Shown piece after piece: positions 11,129 to 21,674 of a DNA stretch of 64,000 nucleotides; the first letter of the stretch is position 1; each line of letters begins with the position of its first letter. The position numbers and the translations under genes were made by a program. Source of the stretch: Turbatrix aceti (lineage: Eukaryota > Nematoda > Chromadorea > Rhabditida > Panagrolaimidae); NCBI GenBank assembly GCA_963969345.1, contig OZ017767.1:5360739-5424738 (forward strand). Reading direction: 5' to 3'. The notes under the pieces are model-generated. The model worked only from the letters and a program-made list of their open reading frames with translations. It made no database searches and had not been told where the DNA came from.

Positions 11129-11537
11129 TGCTACCGAGGCTTCTCGCCGCAGTCTTGAAACCTTCCGCCGTAGTCGCTCCGAATCGTGATGTAGCTTTAT
11201 TCCTTGTTCGTAGCACAAATACAGAAGCCCAACTGAGCCTCGCCGAATCACGTAGATCTCGGCACAACACGAGTTTTAGTAAAATCAACAACAACACAGA
11301 GGGAGAGAGAGAGCTCGTCGTGGCCAACCAGTCACGCACGAGCAGGGAGATAAGACTGACTCACATCAGTCGCCACGACGGGACCAGCGCGCTTCCTTTC
11401 GCCGGGGTTCCTCTGAAGGCACGTAGCGTAGTCGATGATCAGTGCGGGGTTCTTTCTGTGTCGTCGGTTCGGGCGTCGGGGATGGCGCACGCACTCGCGG
11501 GTGCTTGGCCGGCGGGACGCCAAGCGCCCCGTCGGCA
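11129..11537 (-). repeat. 5' LTR of the retrotransposon
   Basis: 409 bp, identical to 7604-8012, with TG...CA ends. It is followed by the second copy of the target duplication GGCTG (11538-11542). Confidence 0.93.
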
Positions 11538-11792
11538 GGCTGACAGATGTCGTCTGCCTCAGCCGGCGGGATCAAAGTCGTCGGTTGCACCCGAAGCATT
11601 TTTTTAGTTGATCAACACGACTGGACTCCGCCTCAACCAACCAACCCGGCATTTCCAGTTCCCAAGACCCCCATCATTGAGATGCCAGGGCATTTCCGGC
11701 AAGCAATGCATTTTCAACGGCATTTACCCTCGCACGCAAGCGCCTCTCGTCTTCCGGCGCCGCGCATTCATCGAAAAACGGCATGCGCGCAC

Positions 11793-11798
11793 TTTATT
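11793..11798 (-). terminator. poly(A) signal of NDUFA1
   Basis: AATAAA on the minus strand about 80 bases beyond the NDUFA1 stop codon. Confidence 0.5.
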
Positions 11799-11879
11799 CG
11801 CCATACTTACACCTACAACAAGCTCACGACGCTTCGTGGCTCACAGCAATCCAATTTGAAAAATAAGTCGGACCTAGTC

Positions 11880-12089
11880 CTAATCCTTGATGGACTGGAG
11901 GCCAGAAATCGTGTAGTAGTTGCCGGTGAGGCGGTGGTCGCGTTTGAGAAGGAGGTCTCGGGGAACGCCAGAGAGGTCACGGCGGTACCATCGGCCGACG
12001 TCAGCCTTGTTCGTCAGTGCCGACACGTAGAGAGCGCCGGTGACGAAGGCCGTGGTGATGATAGCGGAGTAGAACTGCTCGTACCACAT
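11880..12089 (-). CDS. NDUFA1: Complex I subunit NDUFA1 (MWFE)
   Basis: Single-exon 69-aa protein beginning MWYEQFYSAI. It matches NDUFA1/MWFE, an accessory subunit of mitochondrial NADH:ubiquinone oxidoreductase, about 70 aa in animals. It has one membrane segment near the N-terminus (about 6-27), a basic matrix or intermembrane tail, and the conserved end RDHRLTGNYYTISGLQSI, which lines up with the RDRRISG-x-YY-x-GLE tail of the family. A CATGTCAG acceptor lies directly against the ATG, consistent with trans-splicing or a 5' UTR intron. Lack of introns and small size are normal. The retrotransposon inserted about 340 bp downstream of its stop codon. Confidence 0.85.
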   Translation of the reverse strand: MWYEQFYSAIITTAFVTGALYVSALTNKADVGRWYRRDLSGVPRDLLLKRDHRLTGNYYTISGLQSIKD

Positions 12090-12109
12090 CTGACATGAGA
12101 GTGCTGGGG

Positions 12110-13005
12110 TAAAAATAAGAAAATTGGGTAATTGGGATTACGATAGTAAAACTCGATATCAACGAGTGAAAGTGAAAACAATGAAATCAATAGAATTCAT
12201 TTATTTATTAAACTGACAAAGACATTGGATAAAAAAATTGTAGCTGATTCACATTCAATTTGAAGCATTGATCGCCGTTGTAAATAGCTTCCAAAAAGTT
12301 CTGCGGTTCTTTGGCGTAAAATGTACGCCGTCGTAAAACCGGCCTGAGCTTAGCAACTAAAAACTTATAAAAATAACATAAACCCCAGACATAAACAAAA
12401 CAAACCTGCTCTGGATCTCGCACGTCAAGCAGATCCACCTGCTAGAAGCATAGAAAATCGAAGGCATCATTGCCCGTCACGGTGAACGTAGAACGCATCA
12501 TAGCCTCTCACAAGGCCCACCAGTAGATTACACAGATGCCACACTCGACATCCCGAACAGATGAAAAAGCATTTGGCCACTGAAATCCACTTTAGCCAAG
12601 CTTTGATGAAAAAAGTTTGATATAGAAAAACCAAGTCGGATTGAATTTTTTGACATTTCATATCGTTACGAGACCGCAGAGCGTGCGCATTCCAATGAAC
12701 CACTCACTCGCAAAATTTTTTGATGACAAAAAAGACTTCGACGTCTGTTCTCCGTGTTAGACCTGCTAGATCTGTATATCTGTGCTGTTTGGATATCTGT
12801 TAGTTAATTAGACGCCTGATACCCACTAACAAGCATGATGATGAATCTAGCCTAGTTAGGCAAAATATGGAATCTGATTCGCTTTTGTTCTTCTGTTTTC
12901 CAACCTTCTTTGAATTATTCGTGGTTTTTTTCGTGCATTCTGTCGAATTTGCGTAATTGCGTACCGTGTTTTTCGTACCTGATCTCATTGGCATGCTACT
13001 TTCAG
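12110..13005. other. Intergenic between divergent NDUFA1 and PSMD3
   Basis: AT-rich, no supported gene. It separates the divergently transcribed NDUFA1 and PSMD3 genes, so both promoters should lie here. The TTTCAG acceptor at 13000-13005, 19 bases before the PSMD3 ATG, is a probable trans-splice site. Confidence 0.5.
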
Positions 13006-13024
13006 CCGAGGTCGAAGAATTACG

Positions 13025-15740
13025 ATGGTTGAGAAAATGGAAGTCGACGAAAAAGCGGCCCCGAAGCCCGCCGAAGGAGCTAAGGATGCCGCGGCACCCG
13101 CTGATCTCAGTGCGATCACCTACGAAAGTATGTTTTTTTTGTTGTTTTTTTCTGGGTTAGGGGAATAAGCTTTTCTGTACCGTTTTTGATTTTTTTAAAA
13201 CTTATTGAAAATAATTTTTTTTAATAATTTTTTTTCATTTTTATGATTTCGTTTGTGGATACGTGATAATTCATTGCCATAGAATTTTTCTAAATATATT
13301 GGCCGAAAAATTCTTTTGTCCGCTTTTGCGGCCTTTCCGAGTGTCGTTAAAAATAATGACAATTATTCCATGATTCTCAACGGTGTCAGTCCCTACTAGT
13401 ATGCATCTTTATTTTTTTATGCATCTTGAGCTTTTATTCTGATCATTTTTTCTCATCTGTTTTTATTACCGTTTTCCTGTTGTTGTCGTCTACTAATTTT
13501 TTGACCCGTCGAATTTTTATCATACTTTGATTATTTGCAATTATGGGGACCCTTTTTTGGCGCAGGTTTGATGGAAAATACCTCTTTTTATGCGTTTTTG
13601 CGTTTTCATCAAGGAAAAAAAATTTGACCCGCAGTTTGAGCCATAAATGTCGTCTGATGTGAGCTAGGGGGCAATAATTTCATAGAAGAGGTTTTTGTGT
13701 TAACCTTGAGTAGTTTCGCTTTTAAACGTGCTGGGTGGGTGGTTTTTGACTTTTTGCAAACCTTGGATGGCTCCTGTCTTGCTTGGGAGCGTTTCTCATC
13801 TCAGAAATCAAATTCAAAGGAATACTGTAATTTTTTGATCTGTCGATGATCATTTTTTGAATTTTTTAGGGGTTTTTGTTTATTTTTTGAACGAAGAAAA
13901 ATTCAGATTGACCTCAATTGGATTTTCAGACCTGAAAGAATGGTGTAGCCATCTGGAGCGCGGCGACGTGCACATTGTCGGCCGTGTGCTGCAATTTCTG
14001 AATAAAACTCGAAAGGACCTGAACGTGGAGAATCTGGTCAAACTCATCACGACCTACGTCAATACGGATAAGCAGCGCGACTACCTGCTCTCCTTCGTCT
14101 CGACCGCCTCGAATGGCACTGCTCCGAGTGCCAACTCCATGGAGGTGGACAAGAAACCCCCGGCGAAAGCGTCGACCCCAACCGGCGGCCGTTCACCGCG
14201 TCCAGAGCGTCGATCACAGAACGCGGCGGGTGCAGGCGGAAAACCCGGATCCGCAGCTTCGGGAAGCGTCATTTCCCCCGAAGCCGAGCTCTACGTCCAG
14301 CTCCTCGTCCTGCTCTACCTCCTGGATCGTAGCCGACTTGCCGACGTTCAGGAGCTCGCTAAGAACTACATCCGCGTCGTTGACCAGTTTGACAAGCGTT
14401 CCCTCGACCCGCTGCTTGCCAAGGGCTTCTTCTACCTCACCCTGGTCGCCGAACGTCAGGGCAAGATCGCCGACCTTCGGGGCTACCTCTCCAGCCGGCT
14501 CCGCATCGCTACGCTTCGCAATCAGACGGATACGGTGGCTGTCCTCATCGTCTGTCTGCTCCGCGTCTTTTTGCTGACTAAAAACTTCTCTGCGGCTTCG
14601 AAACTGCTGACCAAGGTCTCCTTCCCCGAATCCGCGAACAACAACGACCTCGCTCGCTTCCTCTACTACCAGGGCAGAATCCAGGCCGTCGAACTCGACT
14701 ACAACGGTGCAGCCCAGTTCTTCCAGCAGGCGCTCCGCAAAGCGCCCCAGGACGCTGCCGTTGGCTTCAAGCAGAACGTTCAGAAGTGGGTCGTCGTCAT
14801 TCAGCTGCTCCAGGGCCTCATTCCCGATCGCTCCGTGTTCCGGACCGCTGCTTTCAAGAAGCCCCTCGAGCCGTACCTTCAGTTGACGCACGGTTCGTTT
14901 TTTTCTCTGAATTTTATTTTTCGACGGTTACGGTAGTGCACTCACCCTTTTTTCCGGGGAACAAGGTGGTTCTTTGTCCCGAAAAAGGTTTTACCTTGAT
15001 TTTTTCGGCGCTCAACTTTTGATTTTGATTTTCTGTGTTGAATCTCATTTTTTCATACTGTAGCCGTTCGTCTCGGCGACATTGTGCAATTCAACAAGAT
15101 CGTGGAGAGCTTCAAACCGGTTTTCACCGCAGACGAGACGATCACCCTCATCGTGCGTCTCCGGCAGAATGTCATCAAGACGGCAATTCGCCAGATCTCG
15201 TTGGCATATTCACGTATCTCGATCAAGGAAATCGCACGCAAGCTGGCTGTGAGTTATTTATTTTACCGCAATTTTACACCGATAAGAGGGGCCTATTCTC
15301 AGTTATTTCCGGCTCTTAATTTTTTATGGGAGTCGGAAGAGCGCGTTGATTGTTCTTTCTTATCAGATGATTTTGTTCTTTGTTCAAATGAAAATTGGTC
15401 TTTTCAGCTGTCATCGGAATCCGAGGCGGAATACCTGGTGACGAAGGCGATCAAAGAGGGCACGATCGATGCCATTGTCTCGTTCGATACGACCGCCGAC
15501 GCCCGGTACATGCAGACGGTCGAGGCTGAGAACATCTACCGCTCGACGGAGCCCCAGTTCAGCTACGATGAGCGCATCCGTCACTGCCTGGTCCTCCACA
15601 ATCAGGCCGTCAAGGCACTCCGCTTCCCGTCGGACAAGATGAAGACCGGCGTCGAGTCCATTGAAGAGCAGCGCGAACGCGAACTCCTGGAATTTGAGTT
15701 CGCCAAGGAGATGGCTGACGAGGATGACGATGACTTCTGA
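13025..15740 (+). CDS. rpn-3: 26S proteasome subunit Rpn3/PSMD3
   Basis: Four exons (13025-13127, 13930-14892, 15064-15248, 15408-15740) give 527 aa, close to human PSMD3 (534). Rpn3 is a PCI-domain scaffold subunit of the 19S lid. The start is acidic and low complexity (MVEKMEVDEKAAPK). The centre is a helical TPR-like array including AELYVQLLVLLYLLDR and ARFLYYQGRIQAVELDYN. The C-terminal PCI domain contains VRLGDIVQFNKI, LIVRLRQNVIKTAIRQISL, YSRISIKEIARKL and TKAIKEGTIDAIV. The protein ends FEFAKEMADEDDDDF, the typical acidic tail. The first intron is 802 bp, long for this window; the donor of exon 2 reads GTTCGT, which is unusual but fixed by the conserved LTHAVRLG junction. AATAAA follows at 15868. 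Confidence 0.95.
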
Positions 15741-15867
15741 GTGAATTTCGCGTGCACTAATCTATGATAATTTTATTTCATTCTTTCTGAAGCCTGAGTG
15801 AGTTGTGTTGTCCGTGTAATGATGCCAAGTCTTTATTATTATTTTTGTTTCTGGTGTTTTCCTGTGT

Positions 15868-15873
15868 AATAAA
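15868..15873 (+). terminator. poly(A) signal of PSMD3
   Basis: AATAAA about 130 bases after the PSMD3 stop codon. Confidence 0.55.
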
Positions 15874-15927
15874 GGCAAGAGCTGAGGCTGTTTGGATTTG
15901 GATTTTTTAGAGGGTTGGGTGCGAGGC

Positions 15928-16204
15928 AAGGGTGTCAATCGAGCCGGGCCGGGCCTGATGGTGAGTCGGCCCGGCCCGGCGGCCCGGTTTAAAAAAAAAG
16001 AAAATTTTAGAACAAAATTTATTCAAAACAGTCAAAAATGAACCAAAAACTTGCTCATTTTGAGTAATCCTCCGCCATTATGAATAACAACGTGTATTTT
16101 TACCTTTTCAACTCATATTTTTCGACAAATTGAAAAAATGTTAGTAAATTTTGCTTCAATTTTACCCTTTGGTAAAAAGGCGGGCCGGGCCGACAAAAAT
16201 TCGG
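15928..16204. repeat. Possible MITE with GC-rich inverted ends
   Basis: A block starting AGGGTGTCAATCGAGCCGG with repeated GGGCC/GGCCC and ending GGCGGGCCGGGCCGACAA. The two GC-rich ends are roughly inverted relative to each other around an AT-rich middle. No clean terminal repeat or target duplication was found. The rest of the 15.9-17.2 kb gap shows nothing recognisable. Confidence 0.35.
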
Positions 16205-17223
16205 TGATGCACGCATGCGTTCAATCAATTTTTTTTGATCAAAATGTCTATTTTGAGCTAAAATGACGTCGTCCTGGCTCGTGTTTAGAATTTGAAGAAA
16301 ATTTGCGATTACTGTCCAAAACAAACGCACGTGCGCCGTATTTCAGTATTTACAGAAACGGAAACTTTTTTGTTGGAAATAATGACGCACTCGGATTTTC
16401 AAAAATAAATACAAGACAACTCATGATTACGATTTATTTACGATCCTTCGCAGACACAACAACAAGCTTGTACCAAAGAAAAATCATGTGGACTTATTTT
16501 TTTCGAGTTTGTTGTTTTTGGTGAATCACCTGCACCTTCCGGTATGTACCTAAATTGCAATAACGATAATGTTCAGGATGAGAACCAAGTGACCGGTCAT
16601 CATCTGCGATTGCAATTGGTTTCTGCACTCAAAAAACCAAGATTTACGATCGACCGAGAGATCAAGGTTGCCCCGGGGAACAAAATGCATCACTCAACGG
16701 CGAAAGTGTGCCGAAACACAGCCTCCGGTGATTGCGGTGGGATATCGCTGGATTTATCGTTGCAAAGACTCCTATATCCTAAATTAGAGTGTAAAAAATA
16801 AATAGTTCAGGATCGTAAACCATCGCAAAAATGGCGTACAATAACGAGGGCGGTGAGGGTTGTGAGCGGTCGACACAGTTACCTCCCTCCGGTGCGGGTG
16901 ACACCAGGCATTCCCGCTCACCAAAAAACATGCGTGACCGATCAAAAAATGATCCGTGAGCCACCGGAAGCAAGGCGGTCCTTTCGAGGACATCACAATC
17001 GGGTTGTAATGGCTGTTGGGCGTTGTATAAAACGTCAGTCATTCAGAGTTCAGTCGGCAACTCAGGTTCAGTTACCGTGATTTCTTACTGTCAGGTGGTG
17101 TCTTCTCTGAAGAGGCCTGTATGACAACATTCTGACATTTGTTGCCCATTTATCACTTTTTTTACAATACCCAGGGTTTCAGGCTCAAGCTAAACCAATT
17201 TACCCACCCTCGCATCCGACGCG

Positions 17224-20200
17224 ATGACTTCCAAGAAGGTGGAAATTCCCCTGTCCTCCAGGATATGGAACACATTCTGTTGCTGCTGCCGGCGACAGGT
17301 CAAAGACCCCAACGCCGACAACGGCAGAAATATGTCCAACTCGTTCACCGAGCACCACTGGCCGCTCGATCGTCTCTCGACCTACTTTGCCAAGTCCAAT
17401 ATCAGTCCAAAACGGCCCAAGGAGTCCACAGGGCTCAACTCAGCGGCCGCACGTAGTCTTTTCGCGGTGAGTGAGTGGGTGCACTATGCACATTTTTGGT
17501 CCTATGTCTGTCAGCTGAGAGTTCTTTCTGAAAAGCTGGTAGTGGCTGACACCGGCGATCGTGTCTATCTACATACAGCCACCGGCTGTGTACTGACACC
17601 GGGGACACGGAAGAGAGTTAGTTATCAACTGACAAAAACCGTGCAAATACCGCAGAAATCGCCTGTATTTGAACTTTGGCTCAGACCGGGAACTGGGGCT
17701 CAGTTTAACGATCAACCAGGGTCAACTACCGTAGTCTCCGGTGAACTCTCATGCAGGTAGCACGCATCGTTTTTTTAAACACCGCGCAGAGAGAGAGAAA
17801 AAGGGAAAACAGACAATCAAGGACATTCCATGACGTTCAATTTTTTTTCAGCTCCATGGCCCGAACGCGCTTCCTCCTGCCAAGGAGATGACCAATTTCG
17901 AACTCTTCTGCCGTCAGTTCCTTAACCTGCTCTGGGCACTGCTGCTCACGGCAGACGCCCTCTCGCTGCTCTCCTTCTTCGCCGACACCTCGCAACTCAT
18001 CAATCTGTGGTGCGCTATCCTCATCTTCGTCATGATCTTCTTCATGTGCTGCGTCTCGTTCTACCAGGAACGTGAGGCGCGGCTGGTTGTCAAGTCCTTT
18101 GCGAACCTCCTTCCCGAGCAGTCTATTGTCATCCGCGACGGCCAAGAACGGCGTGTCGAGGCGAAAGAGCTCGTTCTGGGGGATATCATCCTCATCAAAG
18201 CCGGAATGAAGGTTCCTGCTGACGCTAGGATCATTGTAAGTTTTTTTACCGGGGGACAATGCGTTTTACCCTTTTCTAATGTTTTCAGTACGCATCGCAT
18301 CTGAAGTTGGAGACGTCGTCTATCACTGGAGAAGCCGAACCTCTGGAATACCATTCCGACCCGGTTGCTGAAAATGTCGTCATCTTCGAAGCACACAACA
18401 CAGCGTTCAACGGCTCGCTCTGCGTGGAAGGCGAAGGCCTGGGCGTTATCATCCGCACCGGTGCCGATACCGTCATCGGCCAAATCGCGACCATGACCAC
18501 CGGTCAGAAGGACAACCGATCCCGACTGGAAAAACAGATGAGCAAATTCGTCAAGTTCCTCGTCATCCTGGCGACGAGTGTCGCGATGACCGCCTTCGTC
18601 ATCGGAGGCTTCGTACACAAGTGGAAGCACGTCATCCAGCTCCTGTGCAACGGTTTCCTCGTCTGCGCCATCGGCATGGTGCCCTGCGGTCTGCCGGCCA
18701 CCGTTACGTCCATCATCACGGTGGTCGCTCGGCGCATGGCCAGCAAGAAGGTCTACCTCAAGCAGCTCGACATCTGCGAGGCCCTCGGCTCGTGCAACAT
18801 CATCGCTTCCGACAAGACCGGCACCCTCACCAAGAACATCATGACCGTCACCGATGTTTGGTTCTCCAATGAGATTATCTCTGGCGTGCCGTCTAAAACC
18901 AACCGCCTCCCTGATTGTCTTCGTCGTATGCTGGAGGTCATGTCCATCTGCAACACGGCAAAGTTCTCTGCCGAACAGACCCTGGGCCACGCGTCTCAGC
19001 ACAAAATTGAGATTCCTCCCAGCACGCAAGAACAGGTGATCAAGGCGATCACCAGCTGCTGCAAGCCGTCTAGGAAGGTGGCCCCCTCAAAGGCAACTGA
19101 AAATGGAAACAACAACGATAACAACGCTTCTGACCAGAATCGCAAGGCTCTCGGAAGTCCGTCGGAAGTCGCGATGCTCCACTATGCCGACCAAATCATC
19201 GACCACGAACAGCTCCGTTCTGACGCGGATGCCGTCTATGAAGTGCCGTTCTCAAGCCGACTGAAGTGGCATCTGCTGATTCTGAAGCAACGCGACCTCG
19301 GCGACGGAAATGCCCTCTACCGTCTCGTAATCAAGGGCGCCAGCGAAATCGTCATCAAAATGTGCTCTGAAATCATGACCCGGGATTCGAAAAAGGCTAT
19401 TACCAGCTCTGACATTCGCGATTTCGAAGCTGCTTACGAAAAATTCGGCTCCAGTGGCCGTCGCATCATCGGTTTCGCTGAAACTGAATTTACCGCCCCA
19501 TCGGAGATCAAATTCGACCTCGACAGCAAAAACTTCCCTCTTGAAGGCCTCATCTTCCTCGGCTTCTGCGCCATCATGGACCCGCCTAAGGACGAAACTG
19601 CCGACGCCATCCACCAATGCAAAACTGCCGGCATCAAGGTATTTATGGTGACAGGCGACCACCAGCTGACAGCGACCGCTATCGCCCGCCAGATCGGTCT
19701 AATCGAGGATTCCCCCGACGGCAAACGTGATTGGGCCGTGATCTGTGGCGACGAAATCCCCAAACTCTCGCAGCACGACTGGGATCGACTCATCCAGATG
19801 CGCAGTCTCGTCTTTGCGCGCACGACGCCCGAACAGAAGTTGTTGATCGTCGAAGAGTGCCGCAAGCGGAAACAGATCATTGCCATGACCGGCGACGGCG
19901 TCAACGATGCACCTGCCCTCAAATGCGCTGACATCGGCATTGCCATGGGCTCCGGCTCGGAGGTTGCTAAGGACGCCGCCGACGTCATCCTCATGAACGA
20001 CAACTTTGCTTCCATCGTCGAAGGCGTGAAGGAAGGCCGGATGATGTTTGACAATATCAAGAAGCTCCTCGGCTACACGCAGCTCCACTCCTTCCCCGAA
20101 GTCTGGCCCATCATCATCAACTTCTGCTTTGGTCTTCCTGTCGGCATCACGTCCCTTCAGATCCTCTGCATCGACCTGGGTACCGAAATCCCTCCCGGTG

Positions 20201-20864
20201 TGGCCATGTGCAAGGAACCAGGTGAAGACGACGTCATGGAACGCCCGCCCCGTCGCCGCGACAAAGTTCTCGTGTCCAATACTCTTCTCGGTTATTCTTA
20301 CACGTACGCTGGTCAACTGCAATCCCTCGGCTGCTTCCTGTCCTACTGCTGCGTTTTCTGGAGCCATAATATCAATATTAGCGATCTGTGGATGTCGGCG
20401 ATTGACAGCTGGCAGGACGGGGGCAAGCCCTTCACGAGCAACGGCCGCACGTTCTCCGTCGAAGAGCAGCTCTACATCGGCAGACAGGCGTGCTCCGCGT
20501 GGCAGGTTGGCATCGTCTTTGGCCAGTTCTGGCACATTTTCTGTGCTCGTACGCGTCGCACTTCTATTTTTAGGCATGGTGTCTTCCGGAATCCGGTAAG
20601 TGTCTCTCTTGTCACGAAAATCACAGAAATTCAATGAATTCTTTTCAGTACTCGAACGCAGCGCTGGTCATTGAACTCTGCATGCTGCTGATCCTCGTCT
20701 ACTGCCCCGGCATCAACGAATTCGTCGGAGGCGCCCCGATCCCGTGGACGTCGTGGCTGGCAGTCGCGATCGTCGGCTGGACGCTCATCTTCATCAACGA
20801 AGTGCGCAAGTACTTGATCCGCAATTATCCCAAAAACACAATTGTTCATCTGCTCAAGTGGTAG
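17224..20864 (+). CDS. Divergent Na+/K+-ATPase alpha-like P-type pump
   Basis: Four exons (17224-17466, 17852-18235, 18289-20595, 20649-20864), all phase 0, 1,049 aa. The whole P2C ATPase plan is present: cation-ATPase N-terminal segment (LHGPNALPP), two membrane helices, A-domain with TGEA in place of TGES, M3-M4, the phosphorylated Asp in SDKTGTLT (D384), nucleotide-binding domain with KGASE, hinge motif [10 protein letters not shown] (from about 744), then M5-M10. Several ion-site residues differ from Na+/K+-ATPase. By spacing, M4 Glu327 is Cys342 (VPCGLPATV), M5 Ser775 and Asn776 are His809 and Ser810, and M6 Asp808 is Glu842; Glu779 and Asp804 are kept. It resembles the divergent nematode CATP-1/2/3 group rather than the main pump EAT-6. 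Catalytic phosphorylation should work; ion selectivity is probably changed or transport lost. The neighbouring inverted fragment at 21133-21528 derives from this family. Confidence 0.92.
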
Positions 20865-21056
20865 TCTGACTGCCTCCTCTGTACAACTCCAGCCGCCGCC
20901 TCCATGGCTTCGTTGGCTTGAAACGTGTATTATCTCGCTTTTTCAATTGTCCCATGACACAGTTCCCGTAGAGACGTGCGATCCGGTGCCCACCCGACTT
21001 ATTCATAGTAACTGGTCGCGTTTTTGTTTTTCTGTTTTCTTGTTATTCGTGTAAAA

Positions 21057-21062
21057 AATAAA
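21057..21062 (+). terminator. poly(A) signal of the ATPase gene
   Basis: AATAAA about 190 bases after the ATPase stop and about 70 bases before the inverted P-domain copy. Confidence 0.5.
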
Positions 21063-21132
21063 ACAAACAAGATTAACTGACTGGCAGGGGTTTAGAAGAA
21101 GTTACCGGGATCAACAATGTTTTTTCGAAGTT

Positions 21133-21528
21133 AAAGCAGAAGTTGAAGGTGAGGGACCAGACTTTGAGGAAAGAGAGGAGCTGCGTGTAGCCAAGGAGCT
21201 TCTTGATATTGTCAAACATCATGCGACCCTCCTTCACGCCTTCGACGATGGAAGCAAAGTTGTCGTTCATGAGGATGACGTCGGCGGCGTCCTTAGCCAC
21301 CTCCGAGCCGGAGCCCATGGCAATGCCGATGTCAGCGCATTTGAGGGCAGGTGCGTCGTTGACGCCGTCGCCGGTCATGGCAATAATCTGTTTCCGCTTG
21401 CGGCACTCTTCGACGATCAACAACTTCTGTTCGGGCGTCGTGCGCGCAAAAACGAGACTGCGCATCTGGATGAGTCGATCCCAGTCGTGCTGCGAGAGTC
21501 TGGGGATCTCGTCGCTGCAGATCACGGC
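21133..21528 (-). pseudogene. Inverted 396-bp ATPase P-domain copy
   Basis: This segment is the reverse complement of a copy of ATPase exon 3, matching 19735-20130 without any gap. It covers the hinge, [10 protein letters not shown] and start of M5, and keeps the reading frame with almost all residues unchanged (for example K to R after DEIP; H to L and PE to LK near M5). The nucleotide differences I could see are mainly silent third-position changes. It has no start, no splice context, and lacks all other domains, so it cannot make a pump. It lies tail to tail with the parent gene, forming an inverted repeat with about 1.0 kb between arms. Confidence 0.85.
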
Positions 21529-21674
21529 TCAGTTTGCTTCACAACAATCAATTTCGAAAAAAGTGCCTGCACACCCCAAAATTTTAAACTTCAGTGTCCC
21601 GCCAACTTCAGAAGCCCTTGCAATACAATTTACTCTTCTACGAATCAAATCAAACAGTAACAAACAATAACAAC

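Larger units (their letters stand above)
7604..11537 (-). mobile_element. RT-less LTR retrotransposon, intact and young
   Basis: 3,934-bp element read on the minus strand. Its 5' LTR is 11129-11537 and its 3' LTR is 7604-8012. The LTRs are both 409 bp, begin TG and end CA, and by eye are identical base for base, so the insertion is very recent. GGCTG is duplicated on both sides (7599-7603 and 11538-11542). A primer-binding site and a polypurine tract sit where they should. The internal region encodes one long ORF with gag, protease and integrase of the Ty3/mdg4 type. There is no reverse transcriptase or RNase H, so its movement must have used RT supplied in trans. Autonomous relatives would be roughly 2 kb longer. 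Confidence 0.93.

Noticed and set aside
14214..14891. Long minus-strand frame inside PSMD3
   Set aside because: Shadow of the PSMD3 exon; the plus strand translation is the conserved one.
18061..20634. Long minus-strand frames inside the ATPase
   Set aside because: Antisense shadows produced by codon bias of the ATPase exon.
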